DNA of 64,000 nt from Crossaster papposus (lineage: Eukaryota > Echinodermata > Asteroidea > Velatida > Solasteridae): assembly GCA_037893245.1 (NCBI GenBank), contig JBAIAA010000352.1, positions 3,489,166-3,553,165 on the forward strand, read 5' to 3'. The translations under genes were made by a program, and so were the position numbers. The first letter of the stretch is position 1, and each line of letters opens with the position of its first letter. The notes beneath the pieces were generated by a model. It saw only the letters and a list, made by a program, of their open reading frames with translations. It was not told the DNA's origin and ran no database searches. Shown piece after piece: positions 29,040 to 41,100 of this stretch.

Positions 29040-31020
29040 TTCTTGATATACCCAAATGTTTTGATACCATTGATCATGATCTCTTACTTTTTAAACTGAG
29101 TATTAAGTACGGTGCGTCAGGTAATGAACATAAATGGTTTCGAGTTACATCGTCTTAAATAGAAAACAAGTTATGAGCTGCCATGACAAATTATCTAACT
29201 CTAATGATATTACTATTGGGGTTCCACAGGCGAGTATGTTATAGGTTCTATATTGTTTATTATTTTTATTAATGAAATCACACACAATTTGTATTTTAGT
29301 ACTTGTAATATCTTCGCAGATGATGTTGTTATTTATGTGACAGGAAATAATTACTATTAATATAGTCAGTTAATTGAAACTCTATATAAAACAACCATGT
29401 TTTGACTATGCTTGTTCCGTGTGGGAAAATTGTTCCTTGACCAACAGAAAGGCTCTTTTCAGATTGCAAAAAAAAGCTGCTCAGGTTGTCTCTTATATTT
29501 ATCACTAGGCGATCACCCGGGGTTTGTCGGTTCTCGGGTTTGTAGCGAAATCAGCACTGCTTGTAGACTTCTTCCCGTGACACTACCACTTGTCAGTAAC
29601 GAATCACTGCAATCCTGCAAAAAGCTTTAGCACTACCAACACTATTCCAATAATAAGTTTTGGTGACAGGATATCCATTATCATGTTCATATATTAAATG
29701 TATAGTTAAGCCATTTGAAACATGTCGAGGCACCTCGTGCCTCCAAAGGGGGGACTTTTTATGTTGGGGGTAATGAACTGTGTTTGGGGGTACAAATCTT
29801 TTTCTCACGGTCTCAACAGATGGATATAAGGACCCTGGACACACATATCAAAGATTTAAACATTCTGGCTATTTTATGTATTTTTGTAAGGACATCCATT
29901 GCAAGCATGTAAACATTGAAATCAGTATTGCGCAATACAGACATGAAACAGCCATATGATACAAATAACAACGACCAACAGCTCTAACTACCCCCCAGGG
30001 GATATCTGGGTGGCGATTGATAACAGCTGTGTTTGTTCTCTACCAAGGCCGCTCAAAGAGATGTCAGCGACTTTTTTTGACAGCGGCTAAACACAAAGGG
30101 ATCAGATTTCGATTTGTCTGCACAACTCTATGGCTTTTGGCCCAAACCATTATTTTGAAGGGATGTTTCACCCCCTGAATGACCTCCTGGGTTAGAATTT
30201 TTTTCCCAGTCCATTAGCCCGATAGGACAAACTTTGAAAATTCGACCCTTAGACGACCTTTGACCCCGGAAGACCCGAAAAACGCTAACCCGTTTTATTT
30301 TTGCCACGCTCACCTCGCATCGAGCATGCATTGCGATCACCGAGTTTAAGCACGATCCGACCAACTTCAAAAAGGTGACCCCTAGATGACCTTTGACCTC
30401 GTACGCTCTAGCGAATGCAAACTGGTTCTTGCGGGGACCGAGCCGGACCCACCCACCGAGTTTGAACGCCGCACGACCCCGGGAAGGGGACGAAAAAGCG
30501 CGCACAGACAGACACACAGACAGACAGACAGAGAGTTGCGTATTATTATATAGATAGATAGATGGCGAAGACATTATTCAACAATTATTGGCAAACCCTA
30601 GAAATAGGAAGAGATTTCTTCTTAGCCTGTTTAATGTATCAATGTGTTCATGGGATTGCTCCAATTAAATTATGTAATGACATTGAAATGTATTTCGATA
30701 GACGTGGCTTTAATACCAGAAATGCTGATTCTTTAAATGACGTTTTTCCTAAACCCAATATTGATTTTTTTTAAGCAGTCGTATAAGTATGCTGGTGCAA
30801 AAGTTTTGAATAACATTCCTTCATTAATTCAGTTGCCGTCATCGTTTTATAATTTTAAATGTTTATATAAGAAACTCTACTTTAAATGATTTAAAAGTTT
30901 GCTTTTTATATTGCTGTTTAAATTGTTCTACTTCTTATAACATTTGTACAGGACATTGATGTAAAACAGCTTGTGCTGATTTTTTTATCAAGTTTATAGA
31001 TTTTTTAATAAATAAATAAA
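29040..31020 (+). pseudogene. Decayed LINE reverse transcriptase, split by an insert
   Basis: Broken frames still read as reverse transcriptase of the jockey/CR1 group: a DTIDHDLL-like block near 29070, IGVPQ near 29215, ILFIIFINEI near 29250 and FADDVVIY near 29315. FDYACSVWENC and FRLQKKAAQVV follow near 29400-29490. The C-terminal part resumes at 30562 (LACLMYQCVHGIAPI, DRRGFNTRN) and ends near 30890. Stops and frameshifts are frequent, so it is inactive. It is interrupted at about 29500-30555. Confidence 0.75.
29500..30555. mobile_element. Insert of about 1 kb in the LINE relic
   Basis: Between the two halves of the RT relic lies unrelated sequence. Its distal part is G+C-richer (30120-30500) with ACCTTTGACCCCGG and ACCTTTGACCTCGT repeats. 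It ends in CAGACAGACACACAGACAGA, then TATTATTATATAGATAGATA. A CAGA/TAGA microsatellite tail suggests a retroposed element read on the plus strand. The class is not identified. Confidence 0.55.
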
Positions 31021-33057
31021 TAATTATGAAATGACAAACATTGTGTTTCAAATTGGACAACAATAATTCAAATTCAAATTGGTTCCAAAGTTACATCATT
31101 TGTGACCCTGATTTTTTCTGCAGCTGTCCACAATTTGAAAGTAATTTGAAATTGGGTTTTTAAATGGTGTCATTGTTTTCATGTAGACCAACGTTAGATG
31201 CACTTTCATGCGTTTCTTTCCAAAATATTTTCAAAAATAATTTCTTTTTGACCCATGTATATTGAAAGTTCAATACTTATTCACATTTCTTATGTATACA
31301 AATGTGTTATTGTCTATTGATATAAAAGTTGGTATGATAAAGAGAACAACACGAATAAAAAAAAGTACTTGTTTTATGTCTTTTTTGTAATGAATTTGAA
31401 TGAATTTGTTTTGCATTTAAAATATAAATATAATTTCTCTTGTGCGGAATGTGCGGTTCAATTTCGTTCTTCCATGGTCGGTTATATGCCCTGTGTTCCA
31501 TATGGAGTGTTCCATCTCATTTTAGAAATTCAATAAGACAATTAAATTCACTCTGTGTTTGTCTCCAACTGAACTATTAAATGACCTACAGGGGTGATAA
31601 AATCATGAAAGAGCAATATACTGGAAACCAATTTCACGGAAGGGCCTAATTAAGGAAAATGATATTCATTCAAAAAATAGTAGGCCTACATATCCAGAAA
31701 GTGTGAAAAGGCTGGCTGCGTTAGGACTGCATGACTCACTATCGTTATTATTCGTTAGTTAATTTAATGTTTTTAATGATTTTATTGGCAGAGCGCTTAA
31801 ATTCCTCCTACCCCCATACAAATAAAAACCCGAACTACTCGAGTTTCCAGAGTGAATACACACGCCGCGTTTACCCTACGCCAGAAAGCGCGCCGCCATT
31901 GTTTCGGATCACCGTCGCGTTCATGCACAAACACATACGCGGTGTCATGTCTCCTATCCAGTCTATTATGGGTGCACTGGACTAATTCAAGTCCCATTGA
32001 AAACAGTGTAAAATCAACAATGTTTATGACCAAGTTTCATGCACACCGACATCACTGGGGTTTCTCAAACAACAATCAGATTATTGTCTTGGTCTTTATC
32101 TTTCCATTTCTTTTCAATTTTTAGTAGGTTAGCCGATTACAATTTTTTAATATTCACACCAAAAGAAACTCGCCTTCCGAAAAGTGATAGGGGGCCTACT
32201 TCCCGAGCCTGCAAGCAGCCATTTTACAAATGGCATCCTTCCACATTCTAGGGCAATTAGGACCCATTTTTCAACCGTAATTTTGTCAAGTCTGCCCTCA
32301 GATTGAAGCTCAAAAACCAGGGAGTTGATCCTATGCTATATTTACACAATCCCACCATTTCTTTCACCAAACGGCATCCTTTTTCAAAAGAAATTGTGGG
32401 GGGGGGGGGGGGGGGGGCACATTTCATGCTTATGAGTTGGCGGAGAAATTCTCCCTTCAATTAGGGTAGTGCACCCATATGGAGATCAATGGTCCGGTCC
32501 CATCCACTGGTTGACTGCTTGATTAAATTAGTACGGTCTCCTAAAGTGACAAGTGAAACAGTGGTGTCCGCCTGAATTGCGTAAATTTCCCAGAACAATG
32601 GGGGGGGGGGGGGGGGGGGGGGAGTACTGGCACCCCTTAATAACGTGATTCAACTGTTTAAAAAGAGATCTCCAGTGAGACCTAAATTAAATAAACGCAA
32701 AAACAATTCCTGAAATGATTATGTTAACATATTTTGTTTTATTATAAAACGTCTGACATATTCAAAATAATCACAAAGTTTATGAAAAACGTTTGCAAAA
32801 CGAAAGTAAGGCTTCCATTGCACCACCAATGAATACAATTATAAACAAAACTGAATTATGAATGCATTACTTGACTGTATAAGTGAATAACAGTCTCAAG
32901 CATCCTGTGAAATCACGGCATCTTGTAGGCTGTGGTTTTCAAGAAAAGTGGATTTTTGTATCAATTTCCAATGATAGCCGGCTGGCCATCGTTGGACAAA
33001 TCTGACTATTTTCAAACACTGCCTCCAATTGAGTACATTTAGTTAGTTTTGCAATGA
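31021..33057. other. Intergenic, no gene recognised
   Basis: A+T-rich DNA with two pure G runs (32398-32417 and 32600-32621) and no exon or element boundary that can be supported. Short open frames overlap on both strands and show no domain. Confidence 0.5.
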
Positions 33058-33300
33058 GGGGCCAATTTCATAGAGCTGCTTAAGCACAAAATGTTGCTTA
33101 AGCACAAAAACCCTTGCTTAATAAATCAGGTAAAGAACTAAATTTCCATGCGATTGTTATGCTAAGCTAACAACAGCCAAGTACCAATCACAAACAATAT
33201 ACATCACATGAAGTTGTGGCTGGTAAGCTGGTTTTACTAAGCTGGAATGTGGTGTGCTTAAGCATTTTGTATGCTTAAGCAGCTCTATGAAATTGGCCCC
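33058..33300. mobile_element. GGGGCCAATTTCATAGAGC-ended MITE, copy 1
   Basis: GGGGCCAATTTCATAGAGCT plus GCTTAAGCAC pairs with GCTTAAGC and AGCTCTATGAAATTGGCCCC at the right end. Length 243 bp. A second copy is at 54685-54934. Confidence 0.85.
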
Positions 33301-33431
33301 TGGGAACAGGTGCAAACCAATATAGTCTGGCTTCCAAATCCGATAATTCCCCGACGGTCTATAAATTGCTGTTTCGTCTGAAAACAGTCAGGAAACCAGA
33401 CCACAAGAAGAGTTATATATTTCTCATATGA

Positions 33432-33607
33432 AGCACGATGTGGCAGCGAAAAGCCCCCCTCTTTTGTGTTGCCCATTGTGTTCCCGGAATCTCAGGAATT
33501 CGTTTTAGGTTTCAAGGGGGGGATGGGTTAGGTAACAATAGTGTTGAGTGTGTATAAGATATAGGAATAAGAGGGGAGTACCCCTCTGCCACATATCGTG
33601 CTGGGTA
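33432..33607. mobile_element. AGCACGATATGTGGCAG-ended MITE, full copy
   Basis: Left AGCACGATGTGGCAGCG pairs with CTCTGCCACATATCGTGCT at the right. The interior CCGGAATCTCAGGAATTC matches the complement of the copies at 25262 and 43822. Confidence 0.75.
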
Positions 33608-33619
33608 TAATATTTCTTG

Positions 33620-34020
33620 TTGTTTTCATCAGCGTGACAATATATTAAAAATATGAATCTCCTAACCCATCCATTTTCTAAAAATTAATATTCTAAATTC
33701 ATCACACTACCATAGTTTATTCCGCTGCCAGTCATCATACTGAGTAAAAATACTATTATGTATTTATTTTTATTCTTTAAATTTTTTGACATAACAAATA
33801 TGATAAAATGAATAGGGATTGTTCAAAACTGTCATCTAAATGACATGATCTGTTCATCCAGACCCCGTTCATAAAAATGAGATTAATGTAGAGGAACAAA
33901 CAAACGATCGTTTAAAACACGCAAAAATCGAACATGTAATAAAAAGAACTAATCCAAATACGCAGACATACAACCACATAAAAATATAAGACAAGCCGGT
34001 ATTTGACAAACAAGAGTAAC
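33620..34020. repeat. Duplicate of 24800-25210
   Basis: Collinear match to 24800-25210 with scattered small indels, in the same orientation. Directly followed by sequence related to 27600-27780 (AACCCGGTTTCCCCTTCA). Confidence 0.75.
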
Positions 34021-34103
34021 CCTAACCCGGTTTCCCCTTCAACCTTGTTCTATGGTTAAAATAACCCTTGAGAACATTTGTCGAAGAAAAAGACAAACGT
34101 TAA

Positions 34104-34165
34104 CGATAGTCGGATTCAAACCACAGACCTTTCGATCCATAGCTCTCCTCTCTATCAACTATGAG
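34104..34165 (-). repeat. tRNA-derived module, diverged copy
   Basis: Matches 27690-27765, but the B box is mutated (GGTTTGAATCC on the minus strand). It is broken at 34163 by an inverted-repeat element. Confidence 0.45.
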
Positions 34166-34632
34166 CAAGTTCGGGCGCAAACTATAGTCAACCAATAGTC
34201 AGTCTCTGCTTCGCCAATGCGCATGCTCAATTGCAGTTCGCTTGAACGGCTCTAGTCGATCTATTGTTAAAAAGATGGCAACCGCTTTGTTTACATTTAC
34301 GACATGAGTGAGATGGGTATTTGCACTATTCTCCCTCGCATATAAGTATAGGATAAGTCATAACGTTAGTCATGTTGGTCCAAACAAAATTACATTAGGC
34401 CTGCCAGATTTTCACTTAACGTCACTGCCTTTCCCTCCGTCCGACTACTGCCATCACTTTTTCCACGTCACTGGTTCTCTCCGTGTTCTCTTATGGAAAG
34501 AGGCTAATGTCAACCAGTGGCAACCGTGCCCGAGGTTTGGTTCCAAATAGTCGACTAGATAGTCCAACTATCCTGCGTTCGAGTGAAGTTAGTCGAATTG
34601 TGGTTAACTATAGTTCGCGCCCGAACTTGCTC
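34163..34632. mobile_element. 470-bp MITE inserted in the tRNA-like repeat
   Basis: GAGCAAGTTCGGGCGCAAAC plus TATAGT pairs with ACTATAGTTCGCGCCCGAAC and TTGCTC at the right. The flanks (TCTCTATCAACTAT and TGCTATTTATAATTCTTTAT) correspond to uninterrupted sequence around 27745-27790. Confidence 0.8.
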
Positions 34633-34743
34633 TATGCTATTTATAATTCTTTATAGTTCTGAGTTGCCATTGCTCTTTCTCATGAATATACATTCACGGG
34701 CCACCAATTAGCTCCTGTAAACAAAATATCGGTTGATGGAATC

Positions 34744-35130
34744 CTATCTATCCATGATGAATGCCTCCTCGCTCTTGTTATTATTGTCCTTCCGGATAAA
34801 GTCGTTGTAGACCAGGCGTCGGAACAGCACGACATTGACGAGCACGATGGAGAAGGTGCACAGCCGCGTGACGACGGCCAAGAGGGCGTCCATGTCGAAC
34901 ACCAGGGTGCAGTAGCTCGAGAAGGCCAGGGGGATAATCCGGAAGACGACGAATGTCGCCAGGTTGGCGACCTTGACCGCGTGGAAGAGGAGGGATTGCC
35001 GGGCCACTCCGTGCATTAGGAGAAGCTGACGGAGGTGCAAAAAGACGGCGTTGACCTCGCAGAATAAGTTGAAGAGAATCACGCACATGGCTTGCTGGTA
35101 GGTGTGCACCGTCACCAACAGAGCTATACC
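34744..35130 (-). CDS. TLCD-like copy A, exon 4
   Basis: The acceptor TTATTTAG precedes 35130; the stop TAG is at 34746-34744. Encodes [20 protein letters not shown] through the C-terminus (128 residues). It is G+C-richer than its flanks, like the other two copies. Confidence 0.88.
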   Translation of the reverse strand, partial: GIALLVTVHTYQQAMCVILFNLFCEVNAVFLHLRQLLLMHGVARQSLLFHAVKVANLATFVVFRIIPLAFSSYCTLVFDMDALLAVVTRLCTFSIVLVNVVLFRRLVYNDFIRKDNNNKSEEAFIMDR

Positions 35131-38100
35131 CTAAATAATAAATCGTTGACAAATAAAATCAAAACGAAGGCGGGGAAAACGTCTACAACCTTTCCCCATG
35201 CACCGATTGCTAACATTTAGTGTATATTTTTTATTGTAAAGGGTTAGGCCCAACTGTTCGTGAGAAAAGCCACCCATACCACCGTTCATGATACTGTGCG
35301 CTGGATGGGAAACGGATGATGCAGCTTCACATCAGATTGCTCGTGCCCACTGCCCACAGGGTAGTCTTTGCCACATACCACTGCATTCGACCTTAATTAC
35401 GACACGGTCAGCTCCCTCGATCACGCAGTGGTCTTTGCAAATTGCCTAAATGGGGCATGATCTTTTCATGCAAATTCGACCATTCGAATATAGCCATAGC
35501 GTCCGCATGCAGTCAACTACCATTCAGCATTCGCGCTGGCCTGCGTTGCATATCTAATTAGCGCTGCTTCATAAAGGAATTTCGTGCGTGCACGTGTTCG
35601 TGTTAGTACGTGTTGATAATCGCAGTTCTTCGACCACTGATTGGCTCCCTATGCCCAGGAAAGCATGCGGAGAAATAAGAAAACATTTAAACCGCTAGAA
35701 GCAATTTTCAAAGACGTATGCGTGAGCAAGGGAGCTGGTCTATAATTGTGTCGTAAGGCGGCGCACTGCGTGAAAATTTATATTGCATTCGTCTTTGGCA
35801 AAGACTACCAATAGGGGCGCTGGGAAACGCTAATATTAATAAAGTTTCTCGGATTTTTGAGAAGGAAGTCATGACCCTTCGAAATGCATGTAGCGTGCAG
35901 CTGGCCGCGAACTGGAAACCTCAGTTCACGTGTCACACAAAATCTATCCAATCAGAGCTCAAAGCGCAGCGTTTCCTAGCGCCCAGTACGGGCTAGACTT
36001 GTGGCTGGACCTGTGGCTGGCCCTGTGACTGGCCCTGTGACTGGCCCTGTGACTGGCCCTGTGACTGGCCCTGTGACTGGCCCTGTGACTGGCCCTGTGA
36101 CTGGCCCTGTGACTGGCCCTGTGACTGGCCCTGTGACTGGCCCTGTGACTGGCCCTGTGACTGGCCCTGTGACTGGCCCTGTGACTGGCCCTGTGACTGG
36201 CCCTGTGACTGGCCCTGTGACTGGCCCTGTGACTGGCCCTGTGACTGGCCCTGTGACTGGCCCTGTGACTGGCCCTGCGACTGGACCTGCGACTGGACCT
36301 GCGACTGGACGTGCGACTGGACGTGCGACTGGACTTGCGACTGGACTTGCGACTGGACTTGCGACTGGACTTGCGACTGGACTTGCGACTGGACTTGCGA
36401 CTGGACTTGCGACTGGACTTGTGACTGGACTTGTGACTGGACTTGTGACTGCATGGACTTGTGAAAGGACTTGTGAAAGGACTTGTGAAAGGACTTGTGA
36501 AAGGACTTGTGAAAGGACTTGTGAAAGGACTTGTGAAAGGACTTGTGAAAGGACTTGTGAAAGGACTTGTGAAAGGACTTGTGAAAGGACTTGTGAAAGG
36601 ACTTGTGAAAGGACTTGTGAAAGGACTTGTGAAAGGACTTGTGAAAGGACTTGTGAAAGGACTTGTGAAAGGACTTGTGAAAGGACTTGTGAAAGGACTT
36701 GTAGGGCTGACTCGAATACAACTCTAGCGAAGGCATAAGCAATACGTGTGTTGCGTATAGTAGCTGCGCAATAAACTTACACATCAATCGCGGTACGGTA
36801 TGAATGCAACATAGCATTGGCGTGTCCAGGGGGGGGGCTTTGGGGGCTGAAGCCCCCCGCACGCGCGGATTCCCCCAAAAAAAATTTAAGAGAAAAAAGA
36901 AGGAAAGGAGGAAAGAAAAAACGAAAGAAAAAACGAAAAAAAAAAATATGATTTGACTCAGCCCCCCGCAGGAAAAAATCCTGCACACGCCTCTGCATAG
37001 CTATAGCTACGTATAATTTGATGAGGTCGGGATTAACCAAGGTGTGATTAGACTCAACACCTTAGCCCCGCCTATACTTATACGTATTCGCATTCCATGC
37101 CAGGTCGACTATTACGCGCCTGAATTCTAGCGCAAAATAAGGAAAAACTTAAGATTTCATGAAAGTGTAAAACAAGGCGCTCAATTAATCGTCTTCAGTT
37201 GATTTACATAAACAGTGGCGGCTTGAGGTCGCTGTTCGCACTGTATTTTTGCACTGCTAACTGCAGCGCGCGGCGTGGATCTCAGACGACGAACGCATTG
37301 CACAAGGCTTAATCGATCACGTCGGTTCTAAATAATGAGTACACGTCTTGATTGCATTAAAACGATTACCCAATCGACACGTAACTACCGACAGATGTGG
37401 TATTTTGTGTAATGTCATTGGCGTTGGTGGAAACAGTAAAATTGAATCTAAGTGGAATCGATTCCGAGTGGAATCGCGATTCCTGGACGGAATCAAATCG
37501 ATTCTAAAAATGCTGGAGTCGCCCATCGCTATTACACTCCATTATGTCCATGTCAGAGATTTGATTGACTCCGATTACAAAGTACAGTAAGTTGCAATGA
37601 ATCTACTTCGTGTATTGATTTCCAATACGAGGTCATTTATGTCTGTACCGACGACTGTTCCGTGGTTACAATCAAAACGGGGAGGTATACACTATACGAC
37701 AGATTGTTATTATTTCATACATGAAATATTTTTTTCCTCACCGCCAAATGATGTCCCAAAATCGGCCATATTGCAGAAATCTGGTTGTGAACAGCCAGAT
37801 CGTAGAAGTCATAGATGAAGTAACCTGCAGGTGTAACAAAGGACTCTCAGGATGTAAGGACATTGAAACAGCCGTGGGATACTAGCTACGTATTCTTTGC
37901 GCATGCATTATGGCGGTTGCCTGTTCATGTGTTCATGTGTTCATGTAGGCGTCATGGGGTTTACGCTTGACAACACGGCAAAAATATTGGTAGTGTTTTT
38001 GTAATCAGGTTAATCACTTTGGCTAGCTACTGATGGGCAAACATCACCCACAAATTATCAACGAGACACTATGTGTAAACGACAGCAGCAATTGCCCCTA

Positions 38101-41100
38101 TTTTCACTGCATTGTAAAAAAATAACCACTAATTAATTTGCCGACATCTTCTCATCGCGTTACGAGGAGAAAACATTAGGCAGAAGCGACAATGTTTTTG
38201 TTCATTTTACAGTGTTCATTTTATAACACTGTCCTTGAAGGGCTTTGCCGATTACCTCGTTATAACATGTAACTTGTGTTATCAGTAATGGAAAACAAAG
38301 AAAAACCTAGCCTTGGACCTGTTTTGTTTCCTTGTAAAGTTGTATGCTATAATAAGCGCAAAGATTGTTGTATTGTGTGCTCTTATTATTGGGGTTCGAC
38401 TGCATGCACTTACTGTTTGTTTATACGCTAGTAGTAGTAGTATATTTCTCAATACGTTTTCTTACCGGCAAGAACTGCATACGTTATTTCGCCCAGCAAT
38501 GTGCTGTAATACATCATGTCGTTCCATAGCTCCGGGTACCAGTAAAAACTGGGGGAAAATATCAAGCATTTTTATGGCATGTACATGAACTTGTAGGGTT
38601 GTCAAAAACAAACAAAAAACACAGCCTCCTACTTACAGTATCGAGGGACCTAAACCATTGCATGGCTAGAAATGTGTAAACAAAATTAAAATATGACCAA
38701 AACTACCAATTCGGTTCAGTATAGTTTTAAATCCAGCGCCATTTTTGTGACCCAAGGTCAGGGGTTATCATTTTGGTATATTGGAGGTTTATGTGCATGC
38801 GAGAGCCCGACTTTATTGGTTTACCAAAAACAAATGGCGCTGGAATCAAAACTACTGGACCAACTCGGGAGTTCTTTCTTCATTTTCCTAACAACAAAAT
38901 GTCCTATCAAAGTATAGGTCTCTAAATAGTGGAAGAATGAAGTTCCCCAAATTTACTATAGAGACCAATGCAGTGTCTATTCAAAATATGCATGTTCGGA
39001 ACGAAAAATTAATTGCTTAAACTCCGGCTGACTATCGGACCACGCCGGCAGACGTGGCAATTGTATATAGGGTGCAGTATTATATGCTTGTTCAAAATAT
39101 GCAACAGTGCACGGTCTGTACCGCCACGTTGGCGGTTCTAGGTCTTTCCCCGGTTTTGCTGTTCTGGCCACCACCTAGTTGTGGGGACAGGTTCTTTTGT
39201 TTGAAAAAAAACAGACCGAGTAGTACAAGTGGGGACATTTTCAAGTCCCCATGCGTTTTGGGTCTCCAGTAAAGGGGTTAAGATGTAGAACTGGGTTAGG
39301 GTATAATGAAAGAAAATGTAGAGGAAGACAAATTAGGGTGATGTTGAACAGTTCTGAATTTTAGAGTGTTCTGAGTTTGAGTTTAGAGAGATTTAGCACA
39401 CAAACCCTATGGATTGTCCCTATAACGCAATGTACAAAAATTTATATATTTTTTTTGCAGCTTTTTTTGAGAACCGCATATCCAAACAACTTCACACTTG
39501 ACATTGTATATTTTGGGGTCCTGAACAATATGCCTGCCAATTTTGGAGATATAAAATAAAATAAAATCCTAGTTTATAGATGCACCCCGGAGGAAGGAAT
39601 ACTTTCACTTGTTGATGTACAGCCAAAATTGGTGTGGCAGTTTTCCATACATAATTATTATGGTGACTCATTACTCATAACTCATTATGGATGATATTGA
39701 ACCGAAAGAAAGACGATTACTGCATTTTTAAGCCGTAGGATACACCATTTGCAGAAAAACAACACGTTACTATCGAATTATTAGGAAATATCTTACTTAT
39801 TTTAAAGTAATCCATGATTGTAGGCATCCAGCAAAAGGATTGCGCTAGATATCCTGTAATTATTATGAACAATTTAAGTTTATATAAAACAAATTACGGT
39901 CGTCGGACGGCATAAACATAAGACCCACTGCCTGACGCCGGAAGAAAACGAACGCTATTTTTCTTGCTTTTTTCAGCATTAATGATTGTAAAACTTCGAA
40001 GAGGTCAGTTAAACGATATTTACTATAGAATACATTTTATAAGGCTGCCAGTTTCCAGTTATTAGATTTACCGTGTAACCGTATGTTTTACGGTTACGGT
40101 TACGGTTAACCGTAACCAACGTAAAAAAAAGAAAATAATAAAAAAAATAAAAAAAAATAAAAAAAAATATATTAAAACAAATTCACGGGCCTGTAATGCA
40201 TATCTAATTAGCGCTGCTAATTTGCGCAGTTCTGCGATTACTAATTGTCTGCATAAATGTGTGTAATGTAGGCCGACTATATGTTAGATAAACTATCAGT
40301 CCATACACAATTTAATCAGTTGTACTATTTGTGACCTGCTCCAACGAAACCATCCCTTTTCCCAACCAAAGCTCCAACGAAACCCGGACAAAGTTAACAA
40401 TTGGTAGGGTTTTTTTTATTTAAAAAAAATAAGAAATAAATAAAAATTCCCCCACAAAGCCACCCATTTATGACAATTCAATAGACCCTGACCCCCCCCC
40501 CCCCCCAGATAGACCGTGTAAGTCTCGCGCACAAAGGTCACGATTGGACTTCCGGGCACAATCGAGCCTATAGGATATTTTTGTGTGGTTAATTTAGTTT
40601 TATATAATAGTTTTTACGAAGATCTGAATAATGAAGCGGCCATAAATATGGATGATAAATTTAACTAAATTTTACAATATATAAAAACATATGCACGACT
40701 GTCAAAATTATCGAAGAGAGCACAAAAAAAACCCGTTTGACCTAATTAGCGTACAATTCGCAACGTGATTGGCTCATAGTGGGTAGTCTTAATCATATTC
40801 CAAGCCAAAAATAGGAACATCCTGTGAATCATCGTGCTTGTAGATGGAAAATTAATCATGGAAGAATGAAACAAAATATAAGGGTTACTTAATTAAAGGT
40901 AGGATACACCATTGGTAATTGCTTGAGTTATCATAAATGGGCAGATTTGGTGGGTTGTATTTTATAGTAAATATTGTTTAACTGACCTGTCCGAAGTTTT
41001 ACAATCATGGATAAAGAGAAAAGCACGAAAAAACAGCGTTTGTTTTTAACTGGCGTCGAGCAGTTATGCTGCGTTCCAATCGCGTCGTGTTTATCGTGTT

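Noticed and set aside
34781..35152. 123-codon minus-strand frame over TLCD exon 4
   Set aside because: Out-of-frame shadow; the TLC motifs are in the neighbouring frame.
35993..36988. 331-codon minus-strand frame with GQSQ and KSFH repeats, and plus-strand VTGP/CERT frames
   Set aside because: Produced by a 12-bp minisatellite in an intron. The frames are open on both strands, which is expected of a unit divisible by three without stops.
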